Positions 35,831 through 48,168 are shown, counted from the first letter of the stretch. The stretch: 64,000 bases of DNA from Megascapheus bottae (GCA_024803745.1 JANJXV010000040.1:3086257-3150256), one strand, 5' to 3'. Translations and numbers: made by a program. Notes: generated from the letters alone by a model not told the origin.

Positions 35831-36085
35831 ATTCCTGGGAGCCTGTTCCCAACAGTAAATGGGTTTCTCTACCCACAAACAGTTCTAGCTTTTCTGCTCA
35901 CTAAAAAGCAAGTCCTGGCAATCCACCCAAGCTATTCAGAAAAGGTAACATTTGAGAGTCCTCTGTGAACTGGAAGAGCGCTTTATGGTTTATCTTCTGG
36001 TAGTGGATGGCCTTTAATCAACCAGGATGACGTAAAACATATTGACTTGTATAGCTTATCATACCTATAAAAGAACCCAAAACCA

Positions 36086-36257
36086 GGCCAGGAGTTTGGA
36101 CTAGTGGTAAAATGTTTGCCTAGCATGCACAAAGACCCAGGTTCAATTCCTCCGTACCACATACATAGGAAAAGCTGAAAGTGGTGCTTAGGCTTAAGTG
36201 GTAGAAAGCCCACGGACAGAGTTCAAGCGCCAGGACTGGCAAAAAAAAAAAAAAAAA
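36086..36257 (+). mobile_element. ID-like SINE with target-site duplication
   Basis: Near-identical flanks aaagaacccaaaacc and aaagaaccccaaacc. Part of the right half is deleted. Confidence 0.83.
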
Positions 36258-36741
36258 AGAACCCCAAACCTCCAGTGCAAAGAGATGGGCAGGCAGGAAC
36301 AGCCTCTGTCCAAACATGCTATGAACATGAATCTCATGCTTTTAGAACTGCACACACAATTCTGCAAGGCTATACAAAAACAAGGCTGACCAAAATAGGC
36401 CTCTCCATATAGAAACTGAAAAGCTCCTTTTATGTTTCTGGAGGTGCTTGCATATTGAGTCAAGTTTTTATTCTCCTAGAGTGGGGCCTACAGGTTCCAA
36501 GGGCCTCTGATGGTACTTTCAGCTACAATGACAGGGTGTCAAAAGCCAAAATGCAAACACTCAAGTTGGTCATAGAAGTAGTGTTTGTTCAATATTAAGT
36601 GGCCATAAGTGCCCACAATGGGTTTAGTATCTAGCAGCACGTTAGAAGGCATGTCCCTGATCTCTAAAAAAAAAAAAAAAAAGAGAGAGAAGTCAGTCAA
36701 ATCTTGGTATTCTGGATTGATTTGATCTAATTTGTTGGTGG

Positions 36742-36950
36742 TGGTGGCTGTGGTTTTGGGGCTAGAACTCTGGGCCTGGGTGTTGGCCCTGAGCTCTTCA
36801 GCTCAAGTCTATTGCTCTACCACTTGAGCGGTTCACTGGAGATAAGAGTCTCACAGACTTTAGTGCCCAGGCTGGCTTTGAGCAGTGATCCTTAGATCTC
36901 AGCCTCCTGAGTAGCTAGGGTTACAGGTATGAGCACTGGTGCCCTGGTGT
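36742..36950 (-). repeat. B1/ID dimeric SINE, reverse
   Basis: Complement of both halves, with a small deletion between them. Confidence 0.78.
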
Positions 36951-38124
36951 TTTTATCTAATATTTACTGATAACCATAACTCCGCCCAGATAGCAGATTT
37001 ATGTCTTAAGTCGCCAGGAATCCCAACTGTTTTATTAAAAGCAATAAAAGAGCCCCAGAAAATGAACAAACCCACTATATAAAGCATCTATCCAAACATA
37101 TCTGGCCTTTGTTTTTGGCAGAATGTGCTGCACAAGCCACTTTGTCCTCTTGCTCCCTGAACACGTACAGAAGCACTATGCTAAGAAACAGACACAAGGT
37201 TCATGGGTGGAAAGCACACTGGTACTGCAAGCACGTGCTCCTCAGCTCACTCCCCACTCTACGCTCAGATAAGGCAACAGTGTGACTCATACCAGAGGAA
37301 CTTGAAGTATTATCATCTTGCAGAGACAAAGGGCTCCCTGAGAGTCAGCTACAAGCCTGGTGGGAACTGTACAGGCCTAAATCCGCACATCTGAGACTTC
37401 TCTGCTTTCAGCTGTCTTATTACATTGGAACAGTAATGCTAACATTACTACTAGGAGACTAAGTACGACTTCAACGACTCTCCCCAAATCTCAGATTTCA
37501 CATTATCATCTCAGGTACTTCATACAAATTAGTTACCCAGTAAAAAGAGAGGCTGAACTTGGCTGAGGATGAAGATTGGACACTTGCTCAGTCAAGAGGA
37601 GGCCTAAATATGCCCTGACCCAATCAGTATTTCCTAGATCTCTAATAACCCTATCAGCAGTCAACTGGAGTTGTTGTAAAGCTGTCATAAGCACCAAGTC
37701 TTGCTTATTGGTCCAATCATTAACCAGTCATATATATAATTAACTACAGCCACCAGCGGAGTCACAGTCAGGCTGGACACAATGCGTGACAAGATATAAA
37801 AAAAATGTGCACAAACAATCCAACAGTAGTAGAATGGAGTAGACTGTAGTCTCATTCAAACAATACTGGGCATGTTGATAACTGTTAAAGCAGGGTGTGG
37901 GCACATGAGTTCATTATGCTCTAGTCTCTACTTCTATTTATAGTTTCAATCCTACTAAAAGACTTTTTAAATTAAAAGCCTTAAAGGTTTCCAAGAGATG
38001 GGCTCAGAACTCATTTTCTTTCTCTTGAGGGAAAAAAAAATTCTGTACGACAATAAAATTCTTTCTCTTGGTGATCATATGAAGCAATTCAACAAAAGTG
38101 ATTAGGAAGAAATCTATTGCTCAC

Positions 38125-38225
38125 ATGCAGTATCACCCCTTTGTCCAGTAGACTCTGCTTTTTGGCTGTCATAACAAAATAGTGCGTATCATCTTTATAG
38201 TAGACGATGTTCTCCAAATCAATAC
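38125..38225 (-). CDS. MICAL3: MICAL3 coding exon 6 (monooxygenase)
   Basis: Encodes residues 283-316, from [18 protein letters not shown] to DKGVILH. Acceptor gtcacag|GT after a T-rich tract, donor CAT|GTGAGC, phase 0. Confidence 0.95.
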
Positions 38226-38639
38226 CTGTGACAAAAAAAAATACTGTAAGAGTTTCTGAACTTGAAGCATTACGCAAACAGAAAGATTGTGCTTTAATCT
38301 AGGAGGCAGGACTACAAACTACAGGCAGGAAAGATGTTGAAGCTTCGACCCTCACTTCCTGAATGTTCTGCTCATGAGGAGGGCTTTTTCCCTTGGTCCT
38401 GTTCTGTCACTCACTCAGCACCCTAGATAACCCCAAAAACAATGTGTAAAAGAAAATGTTTACAGGAAGGGAGAGGAAAACAGGACTGGAGATCTGGCTT
38501 ATGGGTAGAGTGCCTATCTATGAAGCAGAAGTCTTGAGTTCAAACCCCAGTACAGAATAGAAAAATCAAAAACAAAAGAAAATGAGTTCAAGCTTCATAA
38601 CACAGTAGATGGATGAGTGTGAGCAAAAACATTCTAGTG

Positions 38640-38837
38640 CTGGGACTTGAATTCCTTAGCTATTTTGTTCAAGGATGATACTCTACCATTTGAGCAACAC
38701 TTCTCCAGCCGTTACTTATTTATTTATAGCTAGTCTTCACACTCGAACTCAGGGCCTAAACACTGTCTCTGAGCTTCTTTTGCTCAAAGCTAACACTTTA
38801 CCACTTGAGCCACAGCACTACTTCTGGCCTTTTCTTT

Positions 38838-38889
<52 letters not shown>

Positions 38890-38930
38890 TCCTTCCTTCC
38901 TTCCTTCTTTCTTTTTTTTTTTTTTGTTGT
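38640..38930 (-). repeat. SINE remnant and (CTTT)n(CTTC)n tract
   Basis: Reverse ID-like halves end at about 38830. A CTTT tract with a CTTC segment follows at 38837-38930, then a T-run. Confidence 0.75.
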
Positions 38931-39124
38931 TGCTGTCAAATCTGAATTTGAGTCCCAGTCTCAAACCAAAAGGCAAACAAACAAACAAAGTTAATCTACC
39001 AAATAATAATTACATTTCTATCTAGCATGTGCTTTGCTTTTGTGAAAACATTCTTGGGAGGGATGGGGTGGGGGGACAGTACAAAAGCCCTGTACTTGAA
39101 AGATAAGCATTCTACTTCCTTTTG

Positions 39125-39355
39125 TTTTGCTGTCGGTCGTGGGATTTGAACTCTGGCCCTGGATGCTGTCCCTGAGCTCTTCAGCTCAAGGCTAGTGCTC
39201 TACCCCTTGAGAAACAGTGTCACTTCCGGTTTTCTGGTGGTTCGTTGGAGATAACAGTCTCACAGACTTTAGTGCCCAGGCTGGCTTTAAACCACAATCC
39301 TCAGATCTCAGCCTCTCGAGTAGCTAGGACGACGGGTGTGAGCCACCAGCGACCA
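39125..39355 (-). repeat. B1/ID dimeric SINE, reverse
   Basis: gtcgtgggatttgaactctg through gagtagctaggacgacgggt. Confidence 0.82.
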
Positions 39356-40041
39356 GCAGCATTTTACTCCTTGAGTCACTCCCACCCTCCCCCACCCCAT
39401 CTTTTTGCCTTTACTGTTTTCCAGGCAGAGAGTTGGGCTTCTTGCCCAGGCCAGCTTCAAACAACAATCCTCCTACTTCTGCCTCCTACACAAATAGGAC
39501 TAAACCACCATGTATGGCTTTTTCGTGGGATAGGTTCTCAAAGTTTTCACTTGGGCTAGACCAAAATCAAGTTCTCATGGGCTCCACCGTCCAAGATGCT
39601 GGGATTACTATATAGACATGAGCCAATACACCGACATTCTTAATGCCCAAGATCAGGTCTTCAGTAAAACCAAACCAGAGTATTGCTACATGGAGGTTTA
39701 CTCTATCCAACACCATAGCGCTGGCACCTAGTGTAGAGGAGAAGGCTGTAGTGGAGCTGGTAGAAGGCAGGAAAACAAATTTTAAACAAACAAATAGAAA
39801 TAAATCCCAGGGCAGGCCAATCACATTGTAAGTGGCTAAGAATGTTAGAACACGTGGGAACAGTATACAAAGAGCAAAGGAGGAGGTGAAGAAAGAGCAG
39901 AAGGCAACAGCACAGTAGCTATGATATATGCTGAGGATAGACCAGCAGTGATACCAAGAACCCACACATCTACACTCAGGAAAGGTTAACGCCTGGCTTT
40001 TCCATATCCATTCTTATTCATATGGAGGCATCAATACCAAC

Positions 40042-40197
40042 CTGTGGCTTCTCTCAGTTCTTGGAAAAATTTCTGGTTAAATATGAAGGCCACACCACTG
40101 ATCTCCTCCACTTTGGCTTCTGCCGTTGTATTTCGGTTAATAAAATTTGCTGTAATGGCAATGGCCAATTTGCCACGAAATTCTTTCCGACGAAATC
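40042..40197 (-). CDS. MICAL3: MICAL3 coding exon 5 (monooxygenase)
   Basis: Encodes residues 231-283, from [18 protein letters not shown] to [11 protein letters not shown]. Acceptor ctacag|GA, donor ACA G|GTTGGT, phase 1 at both ends. It belongs to the substrate-side beta-sheet region of the domain. Confidence 0.95.
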
Positions 40198-40698
40198 CTG
40201 TAGGGAGAGAACTTTTCAGAAGTAGCAATAGTTGACTAGAGAAAGACGGTCTTCGAACCAAGGTGGGATGTTAAAGATAAAGAAATGTGAAGGAGGGGAA
40301 TCAATAGAAAACCTGCAGGGTATCTTTTCCCCTTTTCAACATAAGCTATTCACCTACAAAAGAATTTATCAGTTCAGGAATGAAGTAAATGTCTACCATA
40401 TCATTCATAAACTATTTGAATTCTGCTTAATCAAAATACTGCCCAGTACTGGGGATTCCACTGAAAAGGAGGAGGGAGCTGGCTTGTTAATGTTGATTAA
40501 ATCCCACAGTGCCAACCTCTCAAAATACAGTTCATCTACTAGTACTAAGAAGCTCCCTGAGCAGGTATTCTTTGGAGGAAGGACAAAGTATCATCCAATT
40601 AAAATTAGCATATATGCACTTTCTTAAGGGTTATGCCTGGGGGGACAGGACTGGCCTCCACGCTTCTGTGAACCAAGCAAAGGAATACAAGCCAGTAC
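40198..40698 (-). other. MICAL3 intron 4
   Basis: 501 nt of unique-looking sequence; no recognised element. Confidence 0.9.
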
Positions 40699-40800
40699 CT
40701 TCCAAGGTGTTCCTTCGGCCATCCCCACCGATGACCACTTCAAACTCATACTCCGATACAGGATGAGTTTTGGGGTGCACCAGTGCCCGCCAACCTATCC
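40699..40800 (-). CDS. MICAL3: MICAL3 coding exon 4: DG motif
   Basis: Encodes residues 197-231. It contains [10 protein letters not shown] (about 218-227), the DG motif of flavin monooxygenases, which contacts both FAD and NADPH. Acceptor ctacag|GG, donor GAA G|GTACTG. Only 407 nt of intron separate it from exon 3. Confidence 0.95.
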
Positions 40801-41207
40801 CTGTAGACAAAAAGGCAAAGTAAAGGTCCTGATTACCATGTCCAAATTTGTACTTCCAAAACATTTCTAGAAATCTAGGCAAGAAGACTACACAAAATCC
40901 TAAACCAAAAGAAGAATGAAGGACAGCCCCCAGGCAGAAAGCAGCTTTGATGAGTTAGTTCACACCAGGCACTCTCTCCACCTTCAGATTTTCTCTAACA
41001 GAAGTGTCTTTAATGTCCAAGCCTGCTCAAAGGTCTCCTCACCAAGTCCAAAGGCCTCAAAGGCAACGCTGCATGGATGAAGCCCCATCACTAGTTCTGC
41101 AAGTTCTTGCAACATCTGCAAGTCTTCCACTTTTCTCTCTTGGTCTCATCTACTTGGCCCTACTCAATACCTTTTTAAACCATTTTAATTTGTTCTAGTC
41201 AACTTAC
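40801..41207 (-). other. MICAL3 intron 3
   Basis: 407 nt; no recognised element. Confidence 0.9.
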
Positions 41208-41324
41208 GTTCATTCTCTTGGTCCTCAGGAGGCTGAACAAGTCCTTGGAATTCCACATTGACATGGATTTCGATACCTAGGATCAAGGCTACTTTCAACA
41301 GTATCAGCTGGAGCTGACGGATAC
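41208..41324 (-). CDS. MICAL3: MICAL3 coding exon 3 (monooxygenase)
   Basis: Encodes residues 158-197, including [19 protein letters not shown] and ending PPEDQENE plus the first base of Arg197. Phase 1 on both sides, acceptor cccag|GT, donor C|GTAAGT. This is part of the FAD-binding core of the hydroxylase fold. Confidence 0.95.
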
Positions 41325-41896
41325 CTGGGTAAATACAAAAACTACGCTGGAGAGAGCACGTGGGAGGAGAGGACTCAACAGCACTAGCTCCCTGGGTTCC
41401 CACCCATCTTTACTGCTGTCTGATCAAGTTCTCAGGGATTTTTGTACCAGGAGCTACTTTCCAGGCCACATTCTCTAACCTCTTTCTCCCTTTCTAAGGA
41501 TAAATACAAATAGGTAGGTGATACAGTTTAGAGACTTGCAGGGCCACTTCTGTCTCCTGAGTTGGGAATTTGGAATGAAGCTTAGAGACAATGTAAGCTG
41601 CCGTCAACAGGAGACTGCCTTCTATTTCCCTCTGAATCAGAGCTATATTCCTGCTAGGCAAGGGCATGGCTCCCCCGATAGGATACAGAAGAGGCACACC
41701 ACAGTGCATTTCATGGGGTTTGGTACAAATGTGCTGAGTTACTTCCTAAGATGCTCATGGTATCTGCTTCTCCCCTTACTCCATCACCTACCATCACACA
41801 CTCACACCAGGTATACAAGGGAGATTGTAATCCAATCACATCCTCTTACCACCCCCTCCATCACTATTTGATGGTTGTAAAAAATGAGGTCCAACA

Positions 41897-42048
41897 GGCT
41901 TGGAGTGTGGCCTAGTGATAGAGTGCTTGCCTAGCATACATAGAAGAAGCCTGAAGTGGTGCTGTTGCTCAAGTGTAGAGTGCTAGCCTTGAGAAAGCTT
42001 AAGGACAGTGCCCAGGCTCTGTGCTCAAGCGGTAGGACTGGCAAAAAA
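41897..42048 (+). repeat. ID-like SINE lacking its B box
   Basis: The head continues to ttgcctagcatacatagaag, skipping the ggttcgattcc region. The copy is about 50 nt shorter than its relatives. Confidence 0.8.
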
Positions 42049-42619
42049 CCTCATTATCATAGATTTATACATTTAGTAGATAATTAATAGATGTGCAGTG
42101 AGTTCCTATCCAGTGCCAGATCTGGCACCAAAATGAGGTACATAAAAACAGAAATCTGGACTCTGAGCAAAGATACTTAGCTTCCAAAATTAATTCTGTC
42201 ACCTACAAGGGAGACAAATTTAGACAATGACCCTTGGGCTCGATTAAAGTCCAACTCACTTGCAGTCCATGACTAATTTGCTAGGAACAGATGAAAATCC
42301 GCTGCTGAGTCCTCCCAATTATTTCCCTCAGCTTACCACAACCATGACCCTTCTGTGACACACTCCTAAAGACACCCTGGGTCCTGTGCTAGCACACATT
42401 TTCTTTTTACAGGTAACCATGGGTTCTGAGATGTGTTACAAATTACAGCCTGGCATATGAGCAGAGAACCTCTTCTGCCAATGGGAGTGTGGCAACTGTC
42501 GACTAGTACTTAGAATAAACTGGCACAACTACTTCAGATAGCAAACAGTCGAGTAGCTGACTACTCTAGAGCTAGAAGAACCCCGAATGAAGGTTTTTCA
42601 ATAAAGCTTCCCTGCAACA

Positions 42620-42852
42620 AGCTAGGCATTGGTGGCTAACACCTGTAACCCTAACTACTCAGAACCCTGAGATTTGAGGATCGCAGGTCAAAGCCAGCCT
42701 GGGCTGGAAAGTCCATCAGACTCTTATCTCCAAAACACTACTTGGAAAAAGGCCAGAATTGGGGCTGTGGCTCAAGTGGTAGAGTGTTAGCCTTGAGCAG
42801 AAAAACTCAGAGATAATGCATAGGCCCTGAGTTCAAGCCCCAGGAGCAGCAA
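42620..42852 (+). repeat. B1/ID dimeric SINE
   Basis: aagctaggcattggtggcta through caagccccaggagcagc. Confidence 0.8.
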
Positions 42853-43476
42853 GCATGTGAGGGCACACAACTCCAGCTTCAGAATGTCATTTAAAAAAAA
42901 AAATCATCTCAGAGAAGCAACAGATCCCAAATGGTCTTGCAAGTGGTAAAAGACTAGAAGAGCTACCTAACCAAAGAGATTCATTATCAATCTGCCACCC
43001 ACCACTGAGAAGGACTCTGCTTCTGTAGGTGTGGCTTCCCAGCCTGTGTGCCCAGGGCACTGAGTTCTTACAGCAGCAGAGCAATTGATCACATGGAAGA
43101 TCACATGTGACCACACTATACATGTGTGCAATTGCCTGTGCATGTCACCCCTTGAACTAAAAACCAAATTGGTTCTGATTCTCCATGCCTGCCTCCTACC
43201 TTTCCCATACCACAAATGCTCTACCAAGATGAGATGAGACAACTTTTAGTGAAGCCACAAATTCTCCTTGCATAGGAGATATTTGTAGTTCAGGGTCTCC
43301 ATTACAGAACCCTGGTGGCATGTCTTCTGACTCTAAATTACACAACAGATACCAATGGGATCAGAATAAACCAGGCTGTTGAGTAGGAATTCCTCAGATA
43401 ACCTACCTGTCTCAGTCTACTGAACATGCAGGCAAGGCAAGGGGTGAAATCCTACAACAGAGCTGGTGTTACTCAC

Positions 43477-43684
43477 TGATATGGTCAATGGCTCCAGCAC
43501 AGAACTTGCCGTAGAACTTCTTGGCACCCAGACCTCGCAGATCGTGTATGGTGAAGGGCCAGAGATGCAAGACATTATTGCGAGAGAAAGCATCTCGTTT
43601 CTCAATAACCACCACCTTGGCTCCCAACAAGGACAAATCGATGGCTGTGCGCAGACCACAGGGACCAGCACCAATGATGAGACA
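43477..43684 (-). CDS. MICAL3: MICAL3 coding exon 2: FAD-binding GxGxxG
   Basis: Covers residues 89-158 and begins [22 protein letters not shown] (93-98) is the Rossmann motif that holds the FAD ADP moiety, followed by the [14 protein letters not shown] segment. The acceptor is ttcag|TGT. The exon ends one base into the codon for Ser158 (ATC A|GTGAGT). Confidence 0.96.
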
Positions 43685-44279
43685 CTGAAAAACACAGCTA
43701 CTCTTAGAACAGAGGCTGCACCCCTCAAACTTCCAGAGCAGTTGCATGACTTCATAACTATCATTTGGGAAAGCCCTCAACTCAGACTACTCTCCACCAA
43801 GAAATGTTCAAGCCCATCTGAGTAACAGCACTTGTAGTGGCTGGAAAGAAGTTCATAATTCTATGGACGAAGAAAACAGAACTGTCTGTGGAAGGCACAA
43901 GCCCAGCACATGCATACAGTGATAGCCTGGAAAGCTCATTTGAACAAATGACAGATATAAAAGAAAAATTCACATCTAATCTTTCATTGGCAGGAGAGGA
44001 CCTTTTCAGATTTTTCTAAGTCTAGAAATTTCTCTCTAAGGATATGGGTTATTAAATACATGGCCAAAGTAATCTTTGAGTCCTAGATTACTTCCAGGTG
44101 GGAATTCTCAAGATCCAAAGTTTCACGTGATGAAATGAGTGCTCAAATTGTTATTTACATGTTGAAAGTCCATGAAAATACTCTTGAAAACCCACACTCT
44201 GGTCAAGGACTCAGGTGAGGTGAGACACGGACATGTACAGGTAAAAAACATGGGCTTTGCTTTCTTTTTTCTTTTTCTG

Positions 44280-44385
44280 CCTTTGTCTACTTTTGTATGA
44301 TGCTGGTCGTAAAGATAGAATCCTGGGTCTTGGGCATGCTAGACAAGCACTCTACCATTAAGCCTCCACCCGCTCTGGCCCCTTC
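44280..44385 (-). repeat. Old ID-like fragment, reverse
   Basis: tcttgggcatgctagacaag and cactctaccattaagcctcc. Confidence 0.5.
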
Positions 44386-44992
44386 TTTCATTCTTATCGA
44401 AGTCTAGTCATCATTCATAAAAGCCATGGCTTCAAACTTTTTCACCAGGGTTGGTCTTTAGCCATTCACACATCCATACAGGACAAACTAAAGCTCATGA
44501 AGGGCCAAAATAACGTAGCCTGAAGTCATTTGCAAATTTATTTCCCTGCTAACTGTTCCCAGACTTCTCAGGGAACATGTTCTCACAAGGAAGGAGGCGA
44601 AAAACATCTCTTTTCTTCTCTACTTCCTCACGCCTCCTCCACACAGGCGAATGCACATCTTAAAGTCTCTGTCCAAGCCAGCCTGCTTCATGGAAATCTT
44701 ACTACTCTGTAAAGGTAACAGAAGCAGTTCAACCCATAAGTTCTTTGCTTGGGAGTCAACACGGGCCTTTGGAATATGGACAGCATAGTCTGAAACATGT
44801 AGAAATTCCTGGCCAGGTGCTGAGTATGGAACAAGGGCTTGGCAAAAATGGCATAGAAATCCCAGAAGGGATCTGTCCAAATCGATGCCAGGGACTCCCT
44901 AGCTCAGTGGCTTACCTCCTTCCTGGGTTCACATGGGGTGCTCAGGGGGCTAGCTCAGTGACTTACATCCTTCCTACAGTGGAGGTACAAGT

Positions 44993-45225
44993 AGTGGAGG
45001 TACAAGCAGTGGCTCACACCTGTAATCCTGGCTACTCAGGAGGCTGAGATCGGAGGATCTTGGTTCAAAGCCAGCCCTGGCAGTAAAGTCCGTGAGACTT
45101 TATCTCTAATTAACCACTGGAAAACTGGAAGTGGCACTGTGTCTCCAAGGGTAGAGTGGTAGCCTTGAGCTGAAGAACTCAGGGATAGCTCTCAGACCCA
45201 GAGCTCAAAGCCCCATGACCAACAA
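44993..45225 (+). repeat. B1/ID dimeric SINE
   Basis: agtggtggctcacacctg-type start and a long AT-rich tail to about 45285. Confidence 0.78.
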
Positions 45226-45537
45226 AAAAATAAAAAATAATAAAAAATAAAATTAATAAAAATAAAAAATTAATAAATATTTTAAAAGTTTCTACACCTC
45301 TGACCTAGGTTTATTTTCAAACAGTTGAGAGTCTGAATATTCAATATATAAACACATAGAATTATGCTCTGACACAAGGAATAGTCAAATAAATGTGAGA
45401 AGCCCGGATCTATAGAATTTTGATGGGGTCTAAACATCTTTGGTTAGGCTGAGAGTAGACTGCCTGGTCCTCACCTTGTCCACCTCTATTCAATCCTTGT
45501 GCAATGACCCCAGGGCCAAAAGCAGGCTGGCCCTTAC

Positions 45538-45801
45538 CTTGGTGTTAGCACATGCCTTCCCCTTTTTGTAGTCCTTGTGACTGCCCCGCTTGTCCAGCTT
45601 CGTCCAGAGGGCTTTGGCCTTCCAGTAGTTGAGCTTGGACTTCAGCTTGTGGTAGAAGGAGCGGTAGTCCTTTGGCTTCAGCTCCAGGTAGTCACAGAGC
45701 TCTTGGAAGGCCCTGAGGGTCCCCTTACAGGTAGTGGCCTGAACAAACCGGTCAAAGAGGACATGAGCTTGGTTCATTGCCTCATGCTTCTTCTCCTCCA
45801 T
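45538..45801 (-). CDS. MICAL3: MICAL3 coding exon 1 (residues 1-88)
   Basis: Encodes the N-terminal helical part of the monooxygenase domain, from MEEKKHEAM to the end GKACANTK. The start chosen is the ATG at 45801, with A at -3 and G at +4 (good Kozak context). An in-frame GTG 66 nt upstream has no support as a start. The donor is AAG|GTAAGG, phase 0. The [15 protein letters not shown] segment is typical of MICALs just before the dinucleotide-binding fold. Confidence 0.95.
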
Positions 45802-45873
45802 GCTCCCTACTATAGGCACCCCAAAAAGGGGCAACGGGATGGCTGCTGATCCACCAGACACCGTCACCTTAAT
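45802..45873 (-). other. MICAL3: MICAL3 5' UTR part of the start-codon exon
   Basis: Upstream of the ATG the minus strand runs back to a pyrimidine-rich tract (cctcttcctccttctcttt) followed by two closely spaced AGs. The exon could start at 45873 or 45867. This indicates a spliced 5' UTR whose first exon lies further right and is not identified here. The reading frame stays open upstream only to an in-frame TAG at the intron edge. Confidence 0.7.
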
Positions 45874-46442
45874 CTAATAAAGAGAAGGAGGAAGAGGAAG
45901 ACATAGTCAGTATTACAGTGCCTACAAGTATGTCACAGAGACATACCCTCTTCCAAAGCAGAGTTCCCAAATGGTGACACACATGGATTCAGCAGATGTA
46001 CTCTGGGACTTCCCAGGCACGCCAAGAGGAATAATAGTCCTGCACTCAGGGACCTAACAGTCTAGTAGATAAAAAAGACATATCAATAGAAAACTACAAA
46101 AAATTTCTACAGAATATTTTATAGAATACTATAAATTTTCTAGTGTCATTCTACGTGTCACTAGGAAGAGGTACAAGAGCACCCAAATCAAAGATAAACC
46201 TTCTGGACAGGTAAGGACTAGTCAGGCATGGAAAAAGTAAAAAAGTGCAAGATGTACACTAGTAGTAAAACCAGCAGTCTTGTGAACAGCTCCTACAGAT
46301 CAAAGAGACAAGAACGATTTCTAGTTTTCCAATTCAGACTACTGGGAAATAACGACCGAAAACAGAAGCCGTTTTAGAGTATCAAACAGAGAAGACCAGA
46401 AAGAAACCTCCTCATATCATATTATAATTAAAGTATTAAAAG

Positions 46443-46660
46443 TGTTAGGTGCCAGTAGCTCAAGCCTAGTTACTTGGGAGGCTAAGATCTGAGAATCTAT
46501 GGTCAAAGCCAACCTTGGACCCCTATCTCCAATTAACCAGGAGAAAATCGGAAGTGGTGCAGTGGTTCAAATGGTAACAGTACTACTAGCCTTAAACAAA
46601 AGAGGTGAGGGACAGCACCTAGACCATGAGTTCAAGCCCTCTGACCGACAAAACAACAAC
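46443..46660 (+). repeat. B1/ID dimeric SINE
   Basis: ggtgccagtagctcaagcct through caagccctctgaccgac. Confidence 0.75.
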
Positions 46661-46682
46661 AAAAGGCCCTTAAAAGTATTAA

Positions 46683-46879
46683 GGGGCCGGGAGTTTGGCC
46701 TAGCAGTAGAGTGCTTGCCAACATTCACAAAGGCCCAGGTTTGATTCTTCGGTACCACATACATAGAAAAAAGCCAGAAGTGGTGCTAGGGCTCAAGTGG
46801 TAGAGCTCTAGCCTTGAGAAAGATCAAGGACAGTGTTCTAGCCCTGAGCTCAAGCCCAGGATTGGAGAAAAAAAAAAAA
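46683..46879 (+). repeat. Young ID-like SINE
   Basis: ggggccgggagtttggccta through the A-tail; inserted just after the preceding SINE. Confidence 0.87.
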
Positions 46880-47636
46880 AAGTATCATTAAGCACACAAA
46901 AGAAAGAAAGACTACTGAACACCGGTAGAGTGCCAAGTCATCTACAAAGGTAAACCTATCAGAATTAACAGTAGATTGCTTAGCAGAAACTTAAGACCAA
47001 GGAGTGTATAGTGAGTTTCAAGTCTTTCAAAAAAATTACTACCTGGCCTATATTACTGCATCTAGCAATGCTAACTTTCATAAATGAAGGAAAAACAAAA
47101 TAAATGCACACTAAAGGAATTCATGTCTCCCGAGCCAGCACTGCAGAAGAGGAAGATAAATGCAGCATGTAACATTTTCACAGAGTGTGTGGACAACCAG
47201 ATGAAGACTAGAAAGGAACCAAACACCAAACAACCATGAAGCAACTGAAAGCTGGTGGGAGCCACCAAACTGTAAGTGCTAATGAAACTGATTCCCAAAG
47301 GATAAGCACCAACTTCCACAATGACACAGACTCAAGGCCCAGGGTTTAAAGAATTGCCCTCTGCGAAAAGGTACCATTCTGTTTTTCTACACATCTCACT
47401 GTAGTAGATGATTAAACCAAATCAGCTGAAGCTATGCTTGACGTTTCATGGGAAAGTGGTAACTACCAGATCGCATTTCCCTGGTGTTTTCCATATCAAC
47501 AGCCAATCCTCTTCCAGTACTGTGGAGGACAAATGGAAGATCATCGTTCTTAAATGACACATACAAGTTGGCTTTCTCACCTCAAAAATGGTACAACCAC
47601 CTTACCCTAGCTCTGGAGATTAAGAAATGCACTGCT

Positions 47637-47855
47637 CTGGGCTGGGAATGTGGCTTAGTGATACAGTGCTTGCCTAGCATGCATGAAGCCCTGGGTTCAA
47701 TTTCTTAGTACCACATACACAGAAAAAGCCAGACGTGGTGCTGTGGCTCCAGTGGTAGAGTGCTAGCCTTGAGCAAAAGAAGCTCAGGGACAGTGCCCAG
47801 GCCCCGAGGTAAAGCCCTAGGGGTGGCAAAACAAGCAAACAAGTAAAAAAAAAAA
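47637..47855 (+). mobile_element. ID-like SINE with target-site duplication
   Basis: Perfect 12-nt repeats aaatgcactgct at 47625-47636 and 47856-47867. Confidence 0.9.
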
Positions 47856-48168
47856 AAATGCACTGCTAATATACAGCTTCTTCCAACAACCATGTGACCA
47901 GGAATTCCGTAAGAAATGTGAGGAGGCACCCAGGTACATATAAGCCCAGTGGTAGAACATTTGCCTAGCATGTGTACTATCTTGTGCACAGCAAATGGAA
48001 ACAAAAGCAAAATAGAGGAATTAACTGGAAATGACTTTTAGCTTCCCCTAAATAAGGTTATATCTCTGGTAGAAACAGCAAGCAAAATGGTTTAAAATTA
48101 CTTAACAAAAAACAAAAATAGTACTTTCATCTGTGATGCTAAGGCTTATCTTAGAAATGATAGCTTGT

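Larger units (their letters stand above)
35220..38124 (-). other. MICAL3 intron 6
   Basis: 2,905 nt with SINEs at 35350-35545, 35583-35830, 36086-36257 and 36742-36950. Nothing is recognised from 36960 to 38124. Confidence 0.85.
38226..40041 (-). other. MICAL3 intron 5
   Basis: 1,816 nt with two minus-strand SINEs and a CTTT/CTTC pyrimidine tract at 38837-38930. Confidence 0.85.
41325..43476 (-). other. MICAL3 intron 2
   Basis: 2,152 nt with an internally deleted SINE (41897-42048) and a second SINE (42620-42852). Confidence 0.85.
43685..45537 (-). other. MICAL3 intron 1 (between coding exons 1 and 2)
   Basis: 1,853 nt with a degraded ID-like fragment near 44280-44385, a SINE at 44993-45225 and an A/T-rich tail after it. 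Confidence 0.85.
3038..45873 (-). other. MICAL3: MICAL3 gene, 5' and central part (18 coding exons)
   Basis: Eighteen exons on the minus strand join in frame into about 869 codons: a flavoprotein monooxygenase (residues about 1-483), a CH domain (about 516-630), a basic linker and a LIM domain (765-818). Order, lengths and sequence match MICAL3 better than MICAL1 or MICAL2; for example the N-terminus begins MEEKKHEAM and the Rossmann motif reads GAGPCG. MICAL proteins use NADPH and FAD to oxidise actin methionines and so disassemble filaments. MICAL3 also binds Rab8/Rab10 and ELKS at exocytic sites (family knowledge). All introns are GT-AG. No frameshift or premature stop was found, so the gene looks intact over this part. 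The 3' exons lie outside the window to the left. Confidence 0.96.

Noticed and set aside
38675..39025. Open frame with Phe-Leu-Ser repeats resembling a membrane protein
   Set aside because: It is produced by the CTTT tract and a SINE.
45799..45867. Possible longer N-terminus starting at a GTG upstream of the ATG
   Set aside because: The codon at 45867 is GTG and sits at the exon edge. The ATG at 45801 has a good Kozak context and gives the expected MICAL3 start.
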